A stretch of DNA of 64,000 bases from Strix aluco (Eukaryota > Chordata > Aves > Strigiformes > Strigidae). Under the pieces are notes generated by a model. It ran no database searches and was not told the DNA's origin. It saw nothing but the letters and a program-made list of their open reading frames with translations. Shown here one piece after another: positions 15,601 through 26,127 of this stretch (the stretch's first letter is position 1; every line of letters begins with the position of its first letter). The stretch spans positions 133,586,621 to 133,650,620 of the forward strand of contig NC_133931.1 of assembly GCF_031877795.1 (NCBI RefSeq), given 5' to 3'. A program made the translations under genes and the position numbers.

Positions 15601-17523
15601 ACTTTTCTTTTAGGAATTTGAAGAACAGACATTGTCATACTTACCAACAGAGTTGGTGAATTTCAATGCTTCTATGTCCCAAAGGTGAAGATTTAAGCAA
15701 GTGCTTAATTTCTGTCCGCAGAATAATTTAAGACAGATTTACAATAAGCAGTGTAGCCTAAAGTCTCTATAGGTGTGAGGGTTCAACAATAAGAAAATCA
15801 TCTGCAGTGAGAAATTAGTCCCATGGAACCAAACAATAGCATAGTATGTTTGTGTGAAAATAATGCGTTATTGATTGAGCTGCCAAGTCACACAAAATAT
15901 GCAGCATTCTTCATTTGACTCAGTTTCATTTTGGAAATTATGTAACATTTTTCAATTACTGAAGATTGAGAAACAAAATTATGTTTATTAAAGTTCGGTA
16001 GATAATGGTGACTATTGTCTGTTACCATCTAAAACTGGACAGAAGCATACCCCAAAAGAAAAAGGAACCAGCATCCCCTCAGGATAACAGCCTTCGGAAT
16101 GAAATATGATGGTTTTAACTTAAAAGACAAAGTTTTGAGTATTTTCAGCAGCAAGTATGCTGCTATGAGGAAAGAGGAAGTAGCACTGAATGAATTGCCT
16201 TTTTGTTTTCTAGACAATCTGTGTTTAAAGCTTTAAATGGCTGAAATTCTTGTTAAATCTGTTTTGAACTGTCAAGAGCAAACAATTTATCTTAAGTGCC
16301 TTTATTAAGAAAAACATGAGCCTATACCCTCTTCAGCTGTGACCAAAAGGAACAACCCTGTCTCACCTTATTAAGAATCAGGTTTACTTCCTGGATATTG
16401 GTCTTTCTTAATGTCCAGAGAAACAATCTGCATTTGAAGACCATGGTAATATCAGTAAAATCCAAAACCAACTAGCAAGAACACTTCCCATTATTTACAC
16501 GTGACTTTCAAAACTGAAGAATGAAAAGTGTTGCAACAGAATGTTTCTACTTCCTAAAAATATTTGGATTCATATAGCAACCACAGTCCCCAAGGACACT
16601 TACAGACTTTGCCCATCATTGTAAACACCATCTCTGTCATAACACTCATTTTCTTCTTCAGATTCCATGAGTCTCTCAAACAAGAAAGTGAAAACTGCAA
16701 GTAAACCCACCATTTCGGTATATAATGAAAAGATAATCTGAACTGCTACCAAATAAACATCCAATTGCCCTGTAAGTTTTTTCCACATAAAATATGAAAG
16801 TCTTTGCAAATATTTGTTATTCTGCAATTACCACAGAATAGTTTTCATTCTCCAGTAAAAGTTCTTGCTCCTCAGTTTCTTTTAATCTATCGTTATTTGT
16901 AACAGCAGCTATGGTTATCTACATTGTCAGAGTCCAGTTTAAGTGGACTGAAATGTATCAAGATAGCAACAGCTGTAATCTGTCAGATAGTCCAGAATTA
17001 TATCCCTTGTCCAAGAAAATACCAATGTTCACAGAAGAGCACAAACAACCACCTACCGTAAATTACTGATTTGCAAAGATATTTTTGTCTTCCCATAGCA
17101 AGGCTCAGCGAAGTACTGAAATATCAGAATTTGCCCTCACTGAAAGTTATTTTTGTTCTTGCATGAAAATCTAACTTCTCAAATCCTGTACCCTATTCTG
17201 CTGTGTGCTTCCCTTCCTTAAAAGCATGATACACATGAAATTGAGTATCTTCCTAGAATTTTACTTTTTAAATATTTAAGATTCTCTTCTTGTCTATTAA
17301 CAAACTGCTTATGACTTTTAAAAAAAAAAAACCAAAACAAAAAATGAAAGAAAAGCAATTAAACCTTTTGCAGACAGCTTGGCCTTTTTTTTTTTTCTTC
17401 CCTCCAGCAACATATGGCAACATCTGTTGCCTCCCTGCTGGACAATGACTTGTAAGCATTGACTTGTCTGCTACCAAAACTTCTTAAAGTGGTAAGTAGA
17501 AAAATTCAGGTGCAATTAAAAAG

Positions 17524-17550
17524 TATATATATATACACACACACATATAA
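17524..17550. repeat. TA/CA microsatellite
   Basis: A short (TA)n block followed by (CA)n, lying about 230 bases beyond the NDUFA4 polyadenylation signal. Confidence 0.85.
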
Positions 17551-17774
17551 ATATGTGCTTTCAACTTCTTGCAGTCTGGTATACTGCATGAACATGCAAT
17601 TATTTCCCCAAAGTCACAGACTGAGTATAAAGCCCATCAAGACAACTTTGCTTTCCTGTTGAGGAAACATGAATTGGCTTTTGCTTACGATTTGATTGAT
17701 CACACAATAAAATGTTCATAAGAGGATATTCTCATTTTGCAAAATTAAAGAGTAGACACTTCAAGTTTCAGACA

Positions 17775-17780
17775 TTTATT
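17775..17780 (-). terminator. NDUFA4: NDUFA4 polyadenylation signal (AATAAA)
   Basis: On the minus strand a canonical AATAAA lies about 144 bases beyond the NDUFA4 stop codon. Cleavage 10-25 bases further on would put the transcript end near 17,750-17,765 and give a compact 3' UTR of roughly 160 bases (about 17,757-17,923). No closer canonical signal was seen. Alternative distal sites cannot be excluded. Confidence 0.75.
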
Positions 17781-17923
17781 AAGCCTCATCAAAACACTTT
17801 CAAACACATGACCAAGTGCCGCATGAGGCAAGTTTGATTATTTCCTGGATGATTAAGCATGACAATTGTGCGGACGGCTTCCGGAAGACCTTTCTGTGCA
17901 GCCTACAGAGATGAATGTGTTGT

Positions 17924-17980
17924 TCAGAAGTCTGGACGGTCCTTTTTCAGTCTACTGTAGTCTACATTAACCGAGTAGAA
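17924..17980 (-). CDS. NDUFA4: NDUFA4 coding exon 4 (C-terminus and stop)
   Basis: The minus-strand acceptor reads CTTTCCTAG and is followed by 18 codons for [18 protein letters not shown] and then TGA. The exon enters in phase 0 after Lys64. This tail is nearly identical to the mammalian C-terminus, with conservative changes only (Arg for Lys, Asp for Glu). Confidence 0.96.
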   Translation of the reverse strand, partial: FYSVNVDYSRLKKDRPDF

Positions 17981-20900
17981 CTAGGAAAGAGGGGGGAAAA
18001 AAATTAGTAAGAAGCTCGACTATCCATTTTCCATGGTATTTACTAAAAAAGCATGCATTATTTGAACTCATGTCAGGAAACTAAAATCACAGTTTGAGTC
18101 TGTACACTAGTCAATAAATAAAAACTTTGAAGAGCAGTAATTTTTTAATATTATCTTCATTTTGCATACAGTATTAGAAGCTCTGCATTTAAAATGAGGC
18201 AGTGCTTATATCTACAACCAGAGAAAACCCACAGAATCTCTTCTTTAATCCTCAGAATTAAAAGACCATTCACAGGAAGTTCTGACAGTACTGCTGAGTT
18301 TATACTTGTCCAAAATCTATGTGCTCCTGTATACTGAGGGCAACACCTAGCTTGCGGCACAAAGCACAGTGTATGTGAGCAGATAGTGTCATAAGGGAAC
18401 ACCGAGAGCAGGGCTGCAAAAGCCAAGTTTGGTTAAAGCAGCTGCATCTAGAACTGCAAGGTATGACAAGGAGGAAGGAAGTAAGAACAGATCCTTTCAC
18501 ACTCTCAGTTTACAGTAACAAAGTTGGATCCCATTACAAGCAATTCAAACCATCCCAAATAGTCACTGAGGACAATGAATTTACAGACTAAGAACATATT
18601 TTGGCATCCCAGCTTGATTTGACATCAAGCGTGTGATGCTATAGTTTTTCTTTTTAAAAAAAGGTAAGAAATATTTATCTGTTAGCTTGGTTATTTTTAT
18701 TTATGCCCTTTTTTTTTTTTTTTTAAAGTTCCTCAAAGAAACAAAACAGCCTACAGCACGTTCAAATTACAGTTTTCTGTGCAGCTCCTACACTAATGAT
18801 CAGGTCTTCAACCCCTTTCTTTGGGAAGACTGAGGATGTTGATATGACAAAAAGAAGTTTACAAAAGAAAAACGATTTCATCAAAAGCTAAAACTTGTTA
18901 TATCAGAGTTTTTTACTAAACAGTCATCCTCAATTTAGAGTATTTGCCTTTTCATTTCCCACAGTGCAGATTGGGAAAAAAAAAATCCCCAATGATATGC
19001 ACACCCAAATATGGTAAACCCCGAGGCTGTGTTTGCATGCTAAGACAGAAGGGGACTGCTACACAAGGCATGCACACTTTAAAAGAATTTGTGCTGCGCA
19101 CTATGTTGAATTTGCCTTTTTCTGCTATTTAAGAAACAGCAACATTCCAGAAGCAGCAATGAAAACAAAGTATTACGTTCTTCCTGGACCTTTAAGGGAA
19201 CAGCAACATATTTTATTTTGGAGTTGAGGATTGGGGGTTTTTTTTTGCTTATTTCAACGACTGGAATAGTAAGATATGGTACTGAACAGACACTAGCTTT
19301 GAAAACATGGTAGGTTTTGAGTAGCTTGAGGATAATCTCAGAACATTCTTAAGAGGAATCTACTAAAATATCACTTCAGTAAAACATGACAAAAATACGA
19401 TTTCTGTAAACTACCAACTTTAACACATCTTTGCATGCTTCCTCATTAGTTCAATGAAATAACTTGCATATTACTTAAAGAACATTTCTATTGCATCCAG
19501 TTACTTACACACAATTGTTTTGTTTTTAATCAACTGCAGAACTGAATTAGTGCTTACGCTAAACACTGACATTTTCCTCCTTCGCTTCTCAGGAGTAAAG
19601 CCAGAGGCTCAGAGCTTAGGAAGTTTAGTTCAGAATGTACGAGGTTTTGTCCTTCTTCCTGTAGCTTATTTCCTAGTATTATGAACTCGTATACACTTCT
19701 TCTTGTATAGAATTGCTCTTTTTCTTACATTGCAATATATATGACTGCTTCCATATAGACTTCTTTCACCCCATTATCAACCAACTCTAGGAAATCTTTA
19801 CATCTCAAACTCAGCTCTCTCTGCTCCGAGTTCTAGAGACAAACAAATGTTGCACTGCAGAGGAAATATACTTTCCAATATACTCAAACATCCTAAAGCA
19901 GTTAGATCACACCCTTGATGATATGCTTCCTAAAAATCTGTATTTTACATTTTACCTTGTACTGATCGCTGGGAGCCAGTTTGTTCCAAGGTTCTGGATT
20001 ATTTTTCTTGTCCCAGCTATGGAGAGAAATGCAAGATACGAGAACATATTAAGAGAATCACACTACCTTCAAAATAAACACAATTTGTACGTGTGCTGCA
20101 GTTATTAGGCCATAGAGAGTCACCCATTCAAATAAGTTTCCACAGAAAAACACACAGGCCTTTGTTAGCAATCTCTAAACATCATACGGTAAAGAAATCA
20201 CCAAATCAAGGAAATATCCACACAGTTAGTGCCGGTGATATTAGAGCAAGACGTTAAGACCTCCAGAAGCATAAAAACTAAGGCAGTGAAGTTTATTTTT
20301 ATATGCAGCTAAAGGACTAGGTGGTGTGAATTATTTTATACATACCAGACATCAGGGTTGAACACAGCCAAGCGCATGAGATACAGGCCTGCGCCAACAC
20401 CTCCAGATCCAATGATGAAAAACAGAGGGATCAACTAGAACAGAAAAAAAAAATAATCACATGTCATACCACAATATAACAAAACAGTATCATTACATAA
20501 CATTTCTGACTACAGCAATGACAAACCAAAGAACAAACTCACACACTTTGAGACATAACGCATGGCCCTCTAAAACCCTGACATAAGCCCCCTCTGTGCA
20601 GGACATCCCTTGGGTCAGAGAGAAACTAGCACCTATGAAGCGGCAGACATGAAAAAAAATACTGCTACGCGCAGAACCACCAAACGTCCCGTAACAGCAC
20701 GTTTCTGAGAAACAAACATCAGTCCCTCCACTGCCCAAGACAACCCCTACCATCTGCACTCCTGATAAAAACAAGAAAATGGGGGGGGGGGGGGGAGAGA
20801 GAGAAGCAAAAAGAATGGGAAAATCACCTCGGGCTTTGCTGCTGCAGCACGAGAAAGGCCCACACATACTAGAGGAAAAAGGTGACCTGTCCGCCTCTCG

Positions 20901-21078
20901 CCGATCAGCCCTGAGCTGCCCACCCGAGGGGCCAGACCACCGGGAAGGAAGAGGGAAGGGAGAGGGAAGGGGTTGTGATCAGCGGGGCCGGGGCACCAAC
21001 CGCCAGCAGGGGAGGGGGCGGGGAGGGGGCACTCACGCTGGGGTGCTTCTTGGCGTGGCTGACCATAACGCGAAACAT
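17924..21078 (-). CDS. NDUFA4: NDUFA4 (COXFA4), whole coding gene, four exons
   Basis: Complete minus-strand gene. The joined exons (21037-21078, 20346-20434, 19956-20016, 17924-17980) total 249 bases with perfect phase and encode 82 residues plus TGA. The protein starts [14 protein letters not shown], has one hydrophobic membrane segment at about residues 15-39 (LIPLFFII... to RLAVF), then [17 protein letters not shown] and a C-terminal [17 protein letters not shown] block, which together are diagnostic of this family. The product is a small inner-mitochondrial-membrane protein first listed with complex I and since reassigned to cytochrome c oxidase (complex IV). It has no cleavable presequence; its single membrane anchor is N-terminal. 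Introns are 602, 329 and 1,975 bases with GT-AG ends. The gene lies head to head with PHF14, as in mammals. It is one residue longer than the 81-residue mammalian protein because of KKNN in place of RNN. The paralogue NMES1/C15orf48 is unlikely given the full-length match. Confidence 0.97.
19956..20016 (-). CDS. NDUFA4: NDUFA4 coding exon 3
   Basis: 61 bases between a minus-strand acceptor ending ATAG and a donor GTAAA. It completes Cys44, split TG|C from exon 2, and encodes [20 protein letters not shown]. The PEPWNK motif is invariant in the family as I know it. The extra residue relative to mammals (KKNN against RNN) is encoded here. Confidence 0.96.
20346..20434 (-). CDS. NDUFA4: NDUFA4 coding exon 2 (membrane helix)
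   Basis: 89 bases between a minus-strand acceptor ending TTCTAG, preceded by a long T-rich tract, and a donor GTATG. It encodes residues 15-43 plus two bases of Cys44: a glycine-rich transmembrane segment (GSGGVGAG at 23-30) ending in RLAVFNPDV. This is the only membrane-spanning part of the protein. Confidence 0.96.
20781..20795. repeat. G15 homopolymer with GA tail
   Basis: Fifteen consecutive G residues on the plus strand run into GAGAGAGAG, inside NDUFA4 intron 1. On the transcribed (minus-strand) RNA it reads CTCTC...C15. It is simple sequence and prone to assembly or length error. Confidence 0.9.
21009..21029 (+). other. Potential G-quadruplex next to NDUFA4 exon 1
   Basis: Four runs of 4-5 G residues separated by single bases (A, C, A) on the plus strand, ending 8 bases from the exon 1 boundary. 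The plus strand is the template for NDUFA4, so a quadruplex here would lie in the template just inside intron 1. Folding is inferred from pattern only. Confidence 0.6.
21037..21078 (-). CDS. NDUFA4: NDUFA4 coding exon 1 (start)
   Basis: ATG followed by 13 codons, ending in AKKHPS and then a GTGAGT donor. The start is chosen because it matches the length of the family N-terminus, sits inside the CpG island and is followed directly by the conserved AKKHPS. A second in-frame ATG (Met5) exists, but using it would shorten the conserved N-terminus. Residues 2-8 (FRVMVSH) differ from the mammalian sequence more than the rest of the protein does. Confidence 0.95.
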
Positions 21079-24000
21079 GCTGGCAGCGGGCGAAGGTGGC
21101 TCTCTCGCTCTCTCTCCCTCTCACAGGCTGCTGAGCCCGTCCTCCCCCTCCAGCCGCCCGGGCCCAATGTCACCGAGGCCCCCGGCGCGGCAGGTGCCCG
21201 CCGCCGCACCCGGATGTAGCAGCTCCGGCGTTCGCCTGTTCGCCCTCCGCCGCCGCCCGCCCCCGGCCGGCGGCCCACGCCGACACCACCGAGCGCCCCG
21301 GCCTTCGCGGGTGCGTGTCGGCGCGGCCCGCGGCCCGCGGCCGGAGGACGGGGCCGCGCGGGGAACAGGCACCTGCCGGGGCACCCCGGGCCCGCGCCCC
21401 CCTCCGCGCAGCCGAGCACGCGCCAACACCGCCCCGCCCCGCCGGCTGCCGAGAGCGGCGCGCGGGCAGCGCCTGCGCTGAGAGGGTGGCGCGTGGGCGC
21501 CGGCGGGGCGCGGGGCGGCCGCTGAGGGGCGAGCAGCCTCCCCCCCTCGGCCCCGTCCTCTCACGCCGCCTCCGGGCTGCCGCCGCGGGCTCCCCGGGGG
21601 GCGCCCGCCCTCCCCTCCGCGGTAACGGGGCTGCTCTGGGGGTGTGCGGCGGCGTGGGGGTGCGCAGAGGTACCCCCCGTTCGCCTTCACGGCTGGATGT
21701 GGAGGTCCGCCTTCACCGTCACCTCCGTTAAAAGTCGAGGGGGTGGTTTAAAGGCGAGACAAGGGAGTTAGGGTGTCGTTGTCTTGAAAAAGACAAAAGA
21801 GTGACATTCGTCAGAAAACTGCTAATTGTTCTGCTACAGGCAGGGCAGCAAACGTTGCGTGCCTATGCAGCGCTGAGCGAGACCTTTGATTTTCAAATTT
21901 AAATGCACACATGACAATGGAAAAACTATGCTTGGCAGAGAGGTTTATAAATAATGATATTTTGGCTAAGGTTGTGTTGGATTTCGTTATTTTTCTTGTT
22001 AAGTAATTCTTAAACGAGCAGCAGGGCTACTTCCTGGGTAATCCTAAGCATGTCCTCAAGTGTTACCCTAGTTTGGTCTCCATTGCTGTAGATCTTATTT
22101 CATACAGAATTGGGAACATAATGCCTATCTGTGGGTAGGATCACTGGCCACTTGGATGTATGATTTCTTTCACAAAAGGTAAGTTTGCACCCAGTCATTA
22201 AGAACTTCGTTTTTAGGTAGAGCGAATACCAACATGCTACTAACCCAAGACAAAAAGAGACCCTTTCCTGGGTTAGAAGCAGAATAACTTTACGTGAATG
22301 CTAATGGTTTGTGTGGATGTGTATCAAAGTAAAATCTGGAAGTAAAAAATGATGAAATGGCAGAAAATAAATGTATTTAAGCAAATGGATGTCTTTTATT
22401 TCACTTACTAGTTCCACAGACTGGCATCTGCTTATTTTTCAAGAAGTGTCTCAAATTGTCCCTTTCACAATAAATACTAAAAAAATCATATTCCTTGCTT
22501 GTCATTCCATAATTCAACCTTTTGCCAGAGCCAGTTTAATCGGGCTAACAGATAACCATGGACAAGACAAAAATGCTGGCAGTTGGCCATACTCAGTAAC
22601 TCCTGCAGATATATTTGACAAGTCATTGGATGACACCAGAAAAATTGTAACAATGTTTTCTTTGGACCAATGCAATCCTATTACTTCTCTTTCTCATTTG
22701 TTTCAGAGTTGATAAACAGAAAAGGAGCATAGTTTGTGTGCTCCAGGAGTCTGTTAACCCTTTCAGTATACATTACCTGGTGGGGACAGTATTCTTCCAT
22801 TTTTTCCAAATGAAGAATTTGGCCATGTGGTTAAAAGTATTGAAAATAATAGTATTGCTGCAATTTATTTTTTTTTTTTTTTAATGAGAGAAATACCTGA
22901 AACCTCCAAAACTTGGAAAGTTACACTGCTCAGCCTCTAGCACAGTAGCTGAACTTCTCACCATGTATTTGGATCACAGGAAATAGCAGGTGCCGAAGCA
23001 GCTGCAGGATAACCAGGGAGAGCCCAAAGGGTAGATGGATAGCCAGTAACCATCTGGGGCTGCTCAGCAAAAGTCGCCTCAGACTGAAACGGTCTGCACA
23101 GCCAACAGAAGGCTAAGTGGCAAAAATTGAGAGGTTTTGAGTAGCCTGTTTCTACACTACTAAGGGAAGACCATCAGGGATACGTTATTTCCTCTAGGCA
23201 TGTCTTGGGCACCTGTTTCTAGGAAATATATCATGGTTTTTATATGCTTCTCAGTATATTTTTTTTCCCCAATAATTTATACATTTGCTGGCTTCTTGTG
23301 CTTTTATGAATTTAAACAGAGGCATAGTACCTGGTCAATTTGCAAAATTTGTCATGCATTTTATAGGCTTTCATAAATTTTAACCATTGTGTACATTAGC
23401 TTTTATTGCCTGGCCCTGTAGGGCTCAGCTGGTTCATTGTTCATATACATGTCTTATTATTTGTTACCTGGACTTCTGTGTATGTTAGTGAATTTTACAG
23501 ACAAAAAATTAAAGTGTAAAAACAAGCAGAAAACAGACTTTTTTCATTATAATTTTAGAAATTGTGGGTTAATGTTCTTAAAGTACAGCCAGTGCAAGCA
23601 TCGCTAAAAATGCAATCTCTCAGTTGTCTGGCTTGGTGAAATTCTGAGTACAAACTCAAGCGACCTCATGGTGTCTTGATGGTGGATCTGTGGTTCCTAG
23701 AAATACCTACTTAGCTGCCCTGTTTGTGTGCTTGAACTACGCTATGATTATATACATTGTATGTGTTGATTTATAGTAATGCTGTCAATATATTGACCAT
23801 ACTTGAAGACTAACAATTTTCTGTTACTCATCAAGAATCCATCCATTCCCTTAAAGAGAGTGAACACTAGATAAAGGTAGAGAATTTTACCCCTCTTTAT
23901 CTGTTGCTTAGCTACTCAAGCTGAAAGTAAACACATTTATTTCCTCTTAAAGTTTGGTGTCTTGGTGTTCACACCTGACAATTAAATTTATGATGCTTTA

Positions 24001-25695
24001 GTTAGACTAGTCACTTCTTTTATTCCGACTAAAGTTTTTTTTTGTGTAGGTTTCTGCTTTTTAAATAAGTGAATCCATAAATCCTTCAGGTATTTTGGCA
24101 AGGTTGTGTGATGAACCGGTCCATTAAGAACTAAGGGTCTAGATTTGCAGGAGTCCTCAGCACTGCTGAAAATCAAGTCCTCGGGTTATTCTGGTGCTTT
24201 ATCATTTAATTTTTAGTCTTTTCTTTTGTTCTCCTGTACAGCCTCACCTCATGCCTTCTGTCTCTCACTTGTCCTTTGATTGCTATCATAGCTTGTTCCT
24301 ATGCTTGGGCTCATTTGAGCTTTTGGTTTCAGAATATTTTTCTTCTATTCCAGATGCTTTGTTTTCATATTTGGTGGCCTTCCTGATTCTAAAGCCTTTC
24401 TTTCTCTAAACCTTACCTGTTATTATGAGTCATATATCCACAGATTTCTCCTCTTTTAATATCAGTTATGGTGTGCTTCATTTTTTTATATTAAAAGCAA
24501 TTGATTTTAGCCACAGATATAATCATGTCTGATCTCCTGAAGAACAGGAATATGAAGTCATAATAAAATCAGAGGTTATTTGAAGAATTGCACTCCTAAG
24601 GTTTTACAGAATCAGTCGATTAAAAAAAAATCAACAGAGACATAAATATAGTCACTTTGAAGTTACGTATTTTAATTGGAGGAAAATAGGAAGGAAATAC
24701 TACTAGATTTGGAGATGCTCCAGTTTGTCACATATCAAGAAATTAAATTAATTGTGAGTTGTCCTATATCATCAGGACATTTCTCTGTTAATCAGAACAA
24801 TGTATAAACAGAGGATTTTCTGTAGGACATACCAATTTTGGTTAAAAGGCAAAGACTTTTAAAAATAATTCTTAGCAGAGAAAAGGAATTCTAGGAGAGC
24901 AAAATGTATTTTAAAACTTTGGAAAAATAAAAAAAGAAAAAATGTAAACCCTGGCTTACATGGAACAAGTACACAGGGATTTTTGTGACTTTTTTTGTGG
25001 TTTGTGATTTTTTATGTCTTGTTCCCATTTGTTTGTCTGTTCCTTCTGTTCTAAGTCCTTTCTCTGCACTTAGTGAGGGAGCAGCAACAGAACAGGATAT
25101 ATGTATGCACACCTCTGCCAAACCCATTTGGAGTAGTATCTTTACATCTTCTTTAAAGTCTGACTTAAATTTGGTTTTAACACTGTGAAATGGAGTGGCT
25201 GCATATTCTATCCATGCATCTCTGCTCTAAGGGCAATAAGGGAACGTAGGGGACTGAGGTGGATGCTAAGGGCAGTAACATTGCAATATAGCATCTTATG
25301 ATAAAATCATCCATTAAGTGTAAACATTGTACATATTATAACAGGTCTGCAAAAAAAAGTCAAATAATTTCAGTATGTAACAGTTAAGTCATATGTTTAC
25401 AAAGAAAAAAAATTTGAAAGAAGAAATTACAGATATAGACTAGATTTTTGTTTTTTAAACTGCAAAAAAAATATGTGTAGCATTTAAGAGAACTAAGGTG
25501 AAAGGATGTCAGCTACTGGAAACAAAATAACACAAGGGCTATAACAAAGAACAAATGAATACCAAATGGTACTGACATATATGGTACAGAAATATTCTAC
25601 TTCTCATTTATGTGTGCCTAAAGTATGGGTTGATAAAGCTTTTTGTCTCCATACATCCATTAAAAGTACACAATAAACTTATCATTATAAATAGA

Positions 25696-25717
25696 TTATT
25701 ATTTTATAAAATAATAA
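25696..25717. repeat. Perfect 22-bp AT palindrome
   Basis: The half-site TTATTATTTTA is followed immediately by its exact reverse complement, with no spacer. It could extrude as a cruciform or simply reflect AT-rich drift. No flanking duplication was seen. Confidence 0.85.
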
Positions 25718-26103
25718 CCGATTTCAGTTGGAATGAGTTTATTTAAAGACATGCTATGCAGCATGACCTGCTAGCAACCATAGAATCAAAATTGCTGTTA
25801 AATAGGGGTGCTAGAGATCTGGAAAAGAAAAAACTTAGCAACAGTGGTTTTATGTTCTACTACTAAGAGAAGAGTTTTGTAGAGTTTATAATCTGCTCAG
25901 CAAGTCAAAAAATATTATTAAGACAGAAAAATTTTTTAGTTCACTTGCATTTATGTGTATAACTTATGACTTATTTATATTACAAATTGTGTCCTGGATT
26001 TTTACAGTGCTATTTGTAAACAGAAAGATATTAGCCCTAATGTACAGAACTTTTGTAATATTACACTTTTATTAAGTGTACAGCTATATAGACTGCTGTA
26101 GCA

Positions 26104-26127
26104 TTAAAGTAATTATAATTACTTTAA
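26104..26127. repeat. Perfect 24-bp palindrome with paired TAATTA sites
   Basis: The half-site TTAAAGTAATTA is followed directly by its exact reverse complement. The centre contains two overlapping TAATTA cores, the classic homeodomain binding core, in mirror orientation. It lies about 5 kb upstream of NDUFA4. A regulatory role is inference only. Confidence 0.85.

Larger units (their letters stand above)
1..17750. other. Gene-free flank downstream of NDUFA4
   Basis: AT-rich DNA with no exon-like block, RNA gene or CR1 copy that I can recognise on either strand. The open frames present (up to about 120 codons) are isolated, have unremarkable or AT-driven hydrophobic composition, match no family I know and lack matching splice partners. 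In mammals the side of NDUFA4 away from PHF14 is a gene desert, which agrees. Only simple repeats, listed separately, can be named. Conserved regulatory elements could be present but cannot be seen without alignment. Confidence 0.6.
20880..21720. promoter_or_regulatory. NDUFA4: CpG island with the NDUFA4 promoter
   Basis: Base composition changes abruptly to GC-rich with dense CpG, densest at about 21,140-21,690, and falls off sharply near 21,730. It spans coding exon 1 and the 5' flank of the minus-strand gene. Visible motifs include an inverted CCAAT box (plus-strand CCAAT at 21164-21168, so ATTGG in the gene's direction), an NRF-1-like decamer GCGCCTGCGC at 21469-21478 and several GC boxes. 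No TATA box was seen, as expected for a housekeeping mitochondrial gene. The start site is probably within about 150 bases of the ATG, but the sequence does not fix it. The long GC-rich open frames in both strands here are compositional artefacts. Confidence 0.85.

Noticed and set aside
20975-21731. Several long Arg/Pro/Ala-rich frames on both strands in the NDUFA4 CpG island
   Set aside because: They overlap one another in opposite strands, have the composition expected of stop-poor GC-rich DNA, and conflict with the clear NDUFA4 exon 1.
22371-22712. 113-codon plus-strand frame near the NDUFA4 CpG island
   Set aside because: Not preceded by a promoter-like region in the right orientation and without recognisable domains.
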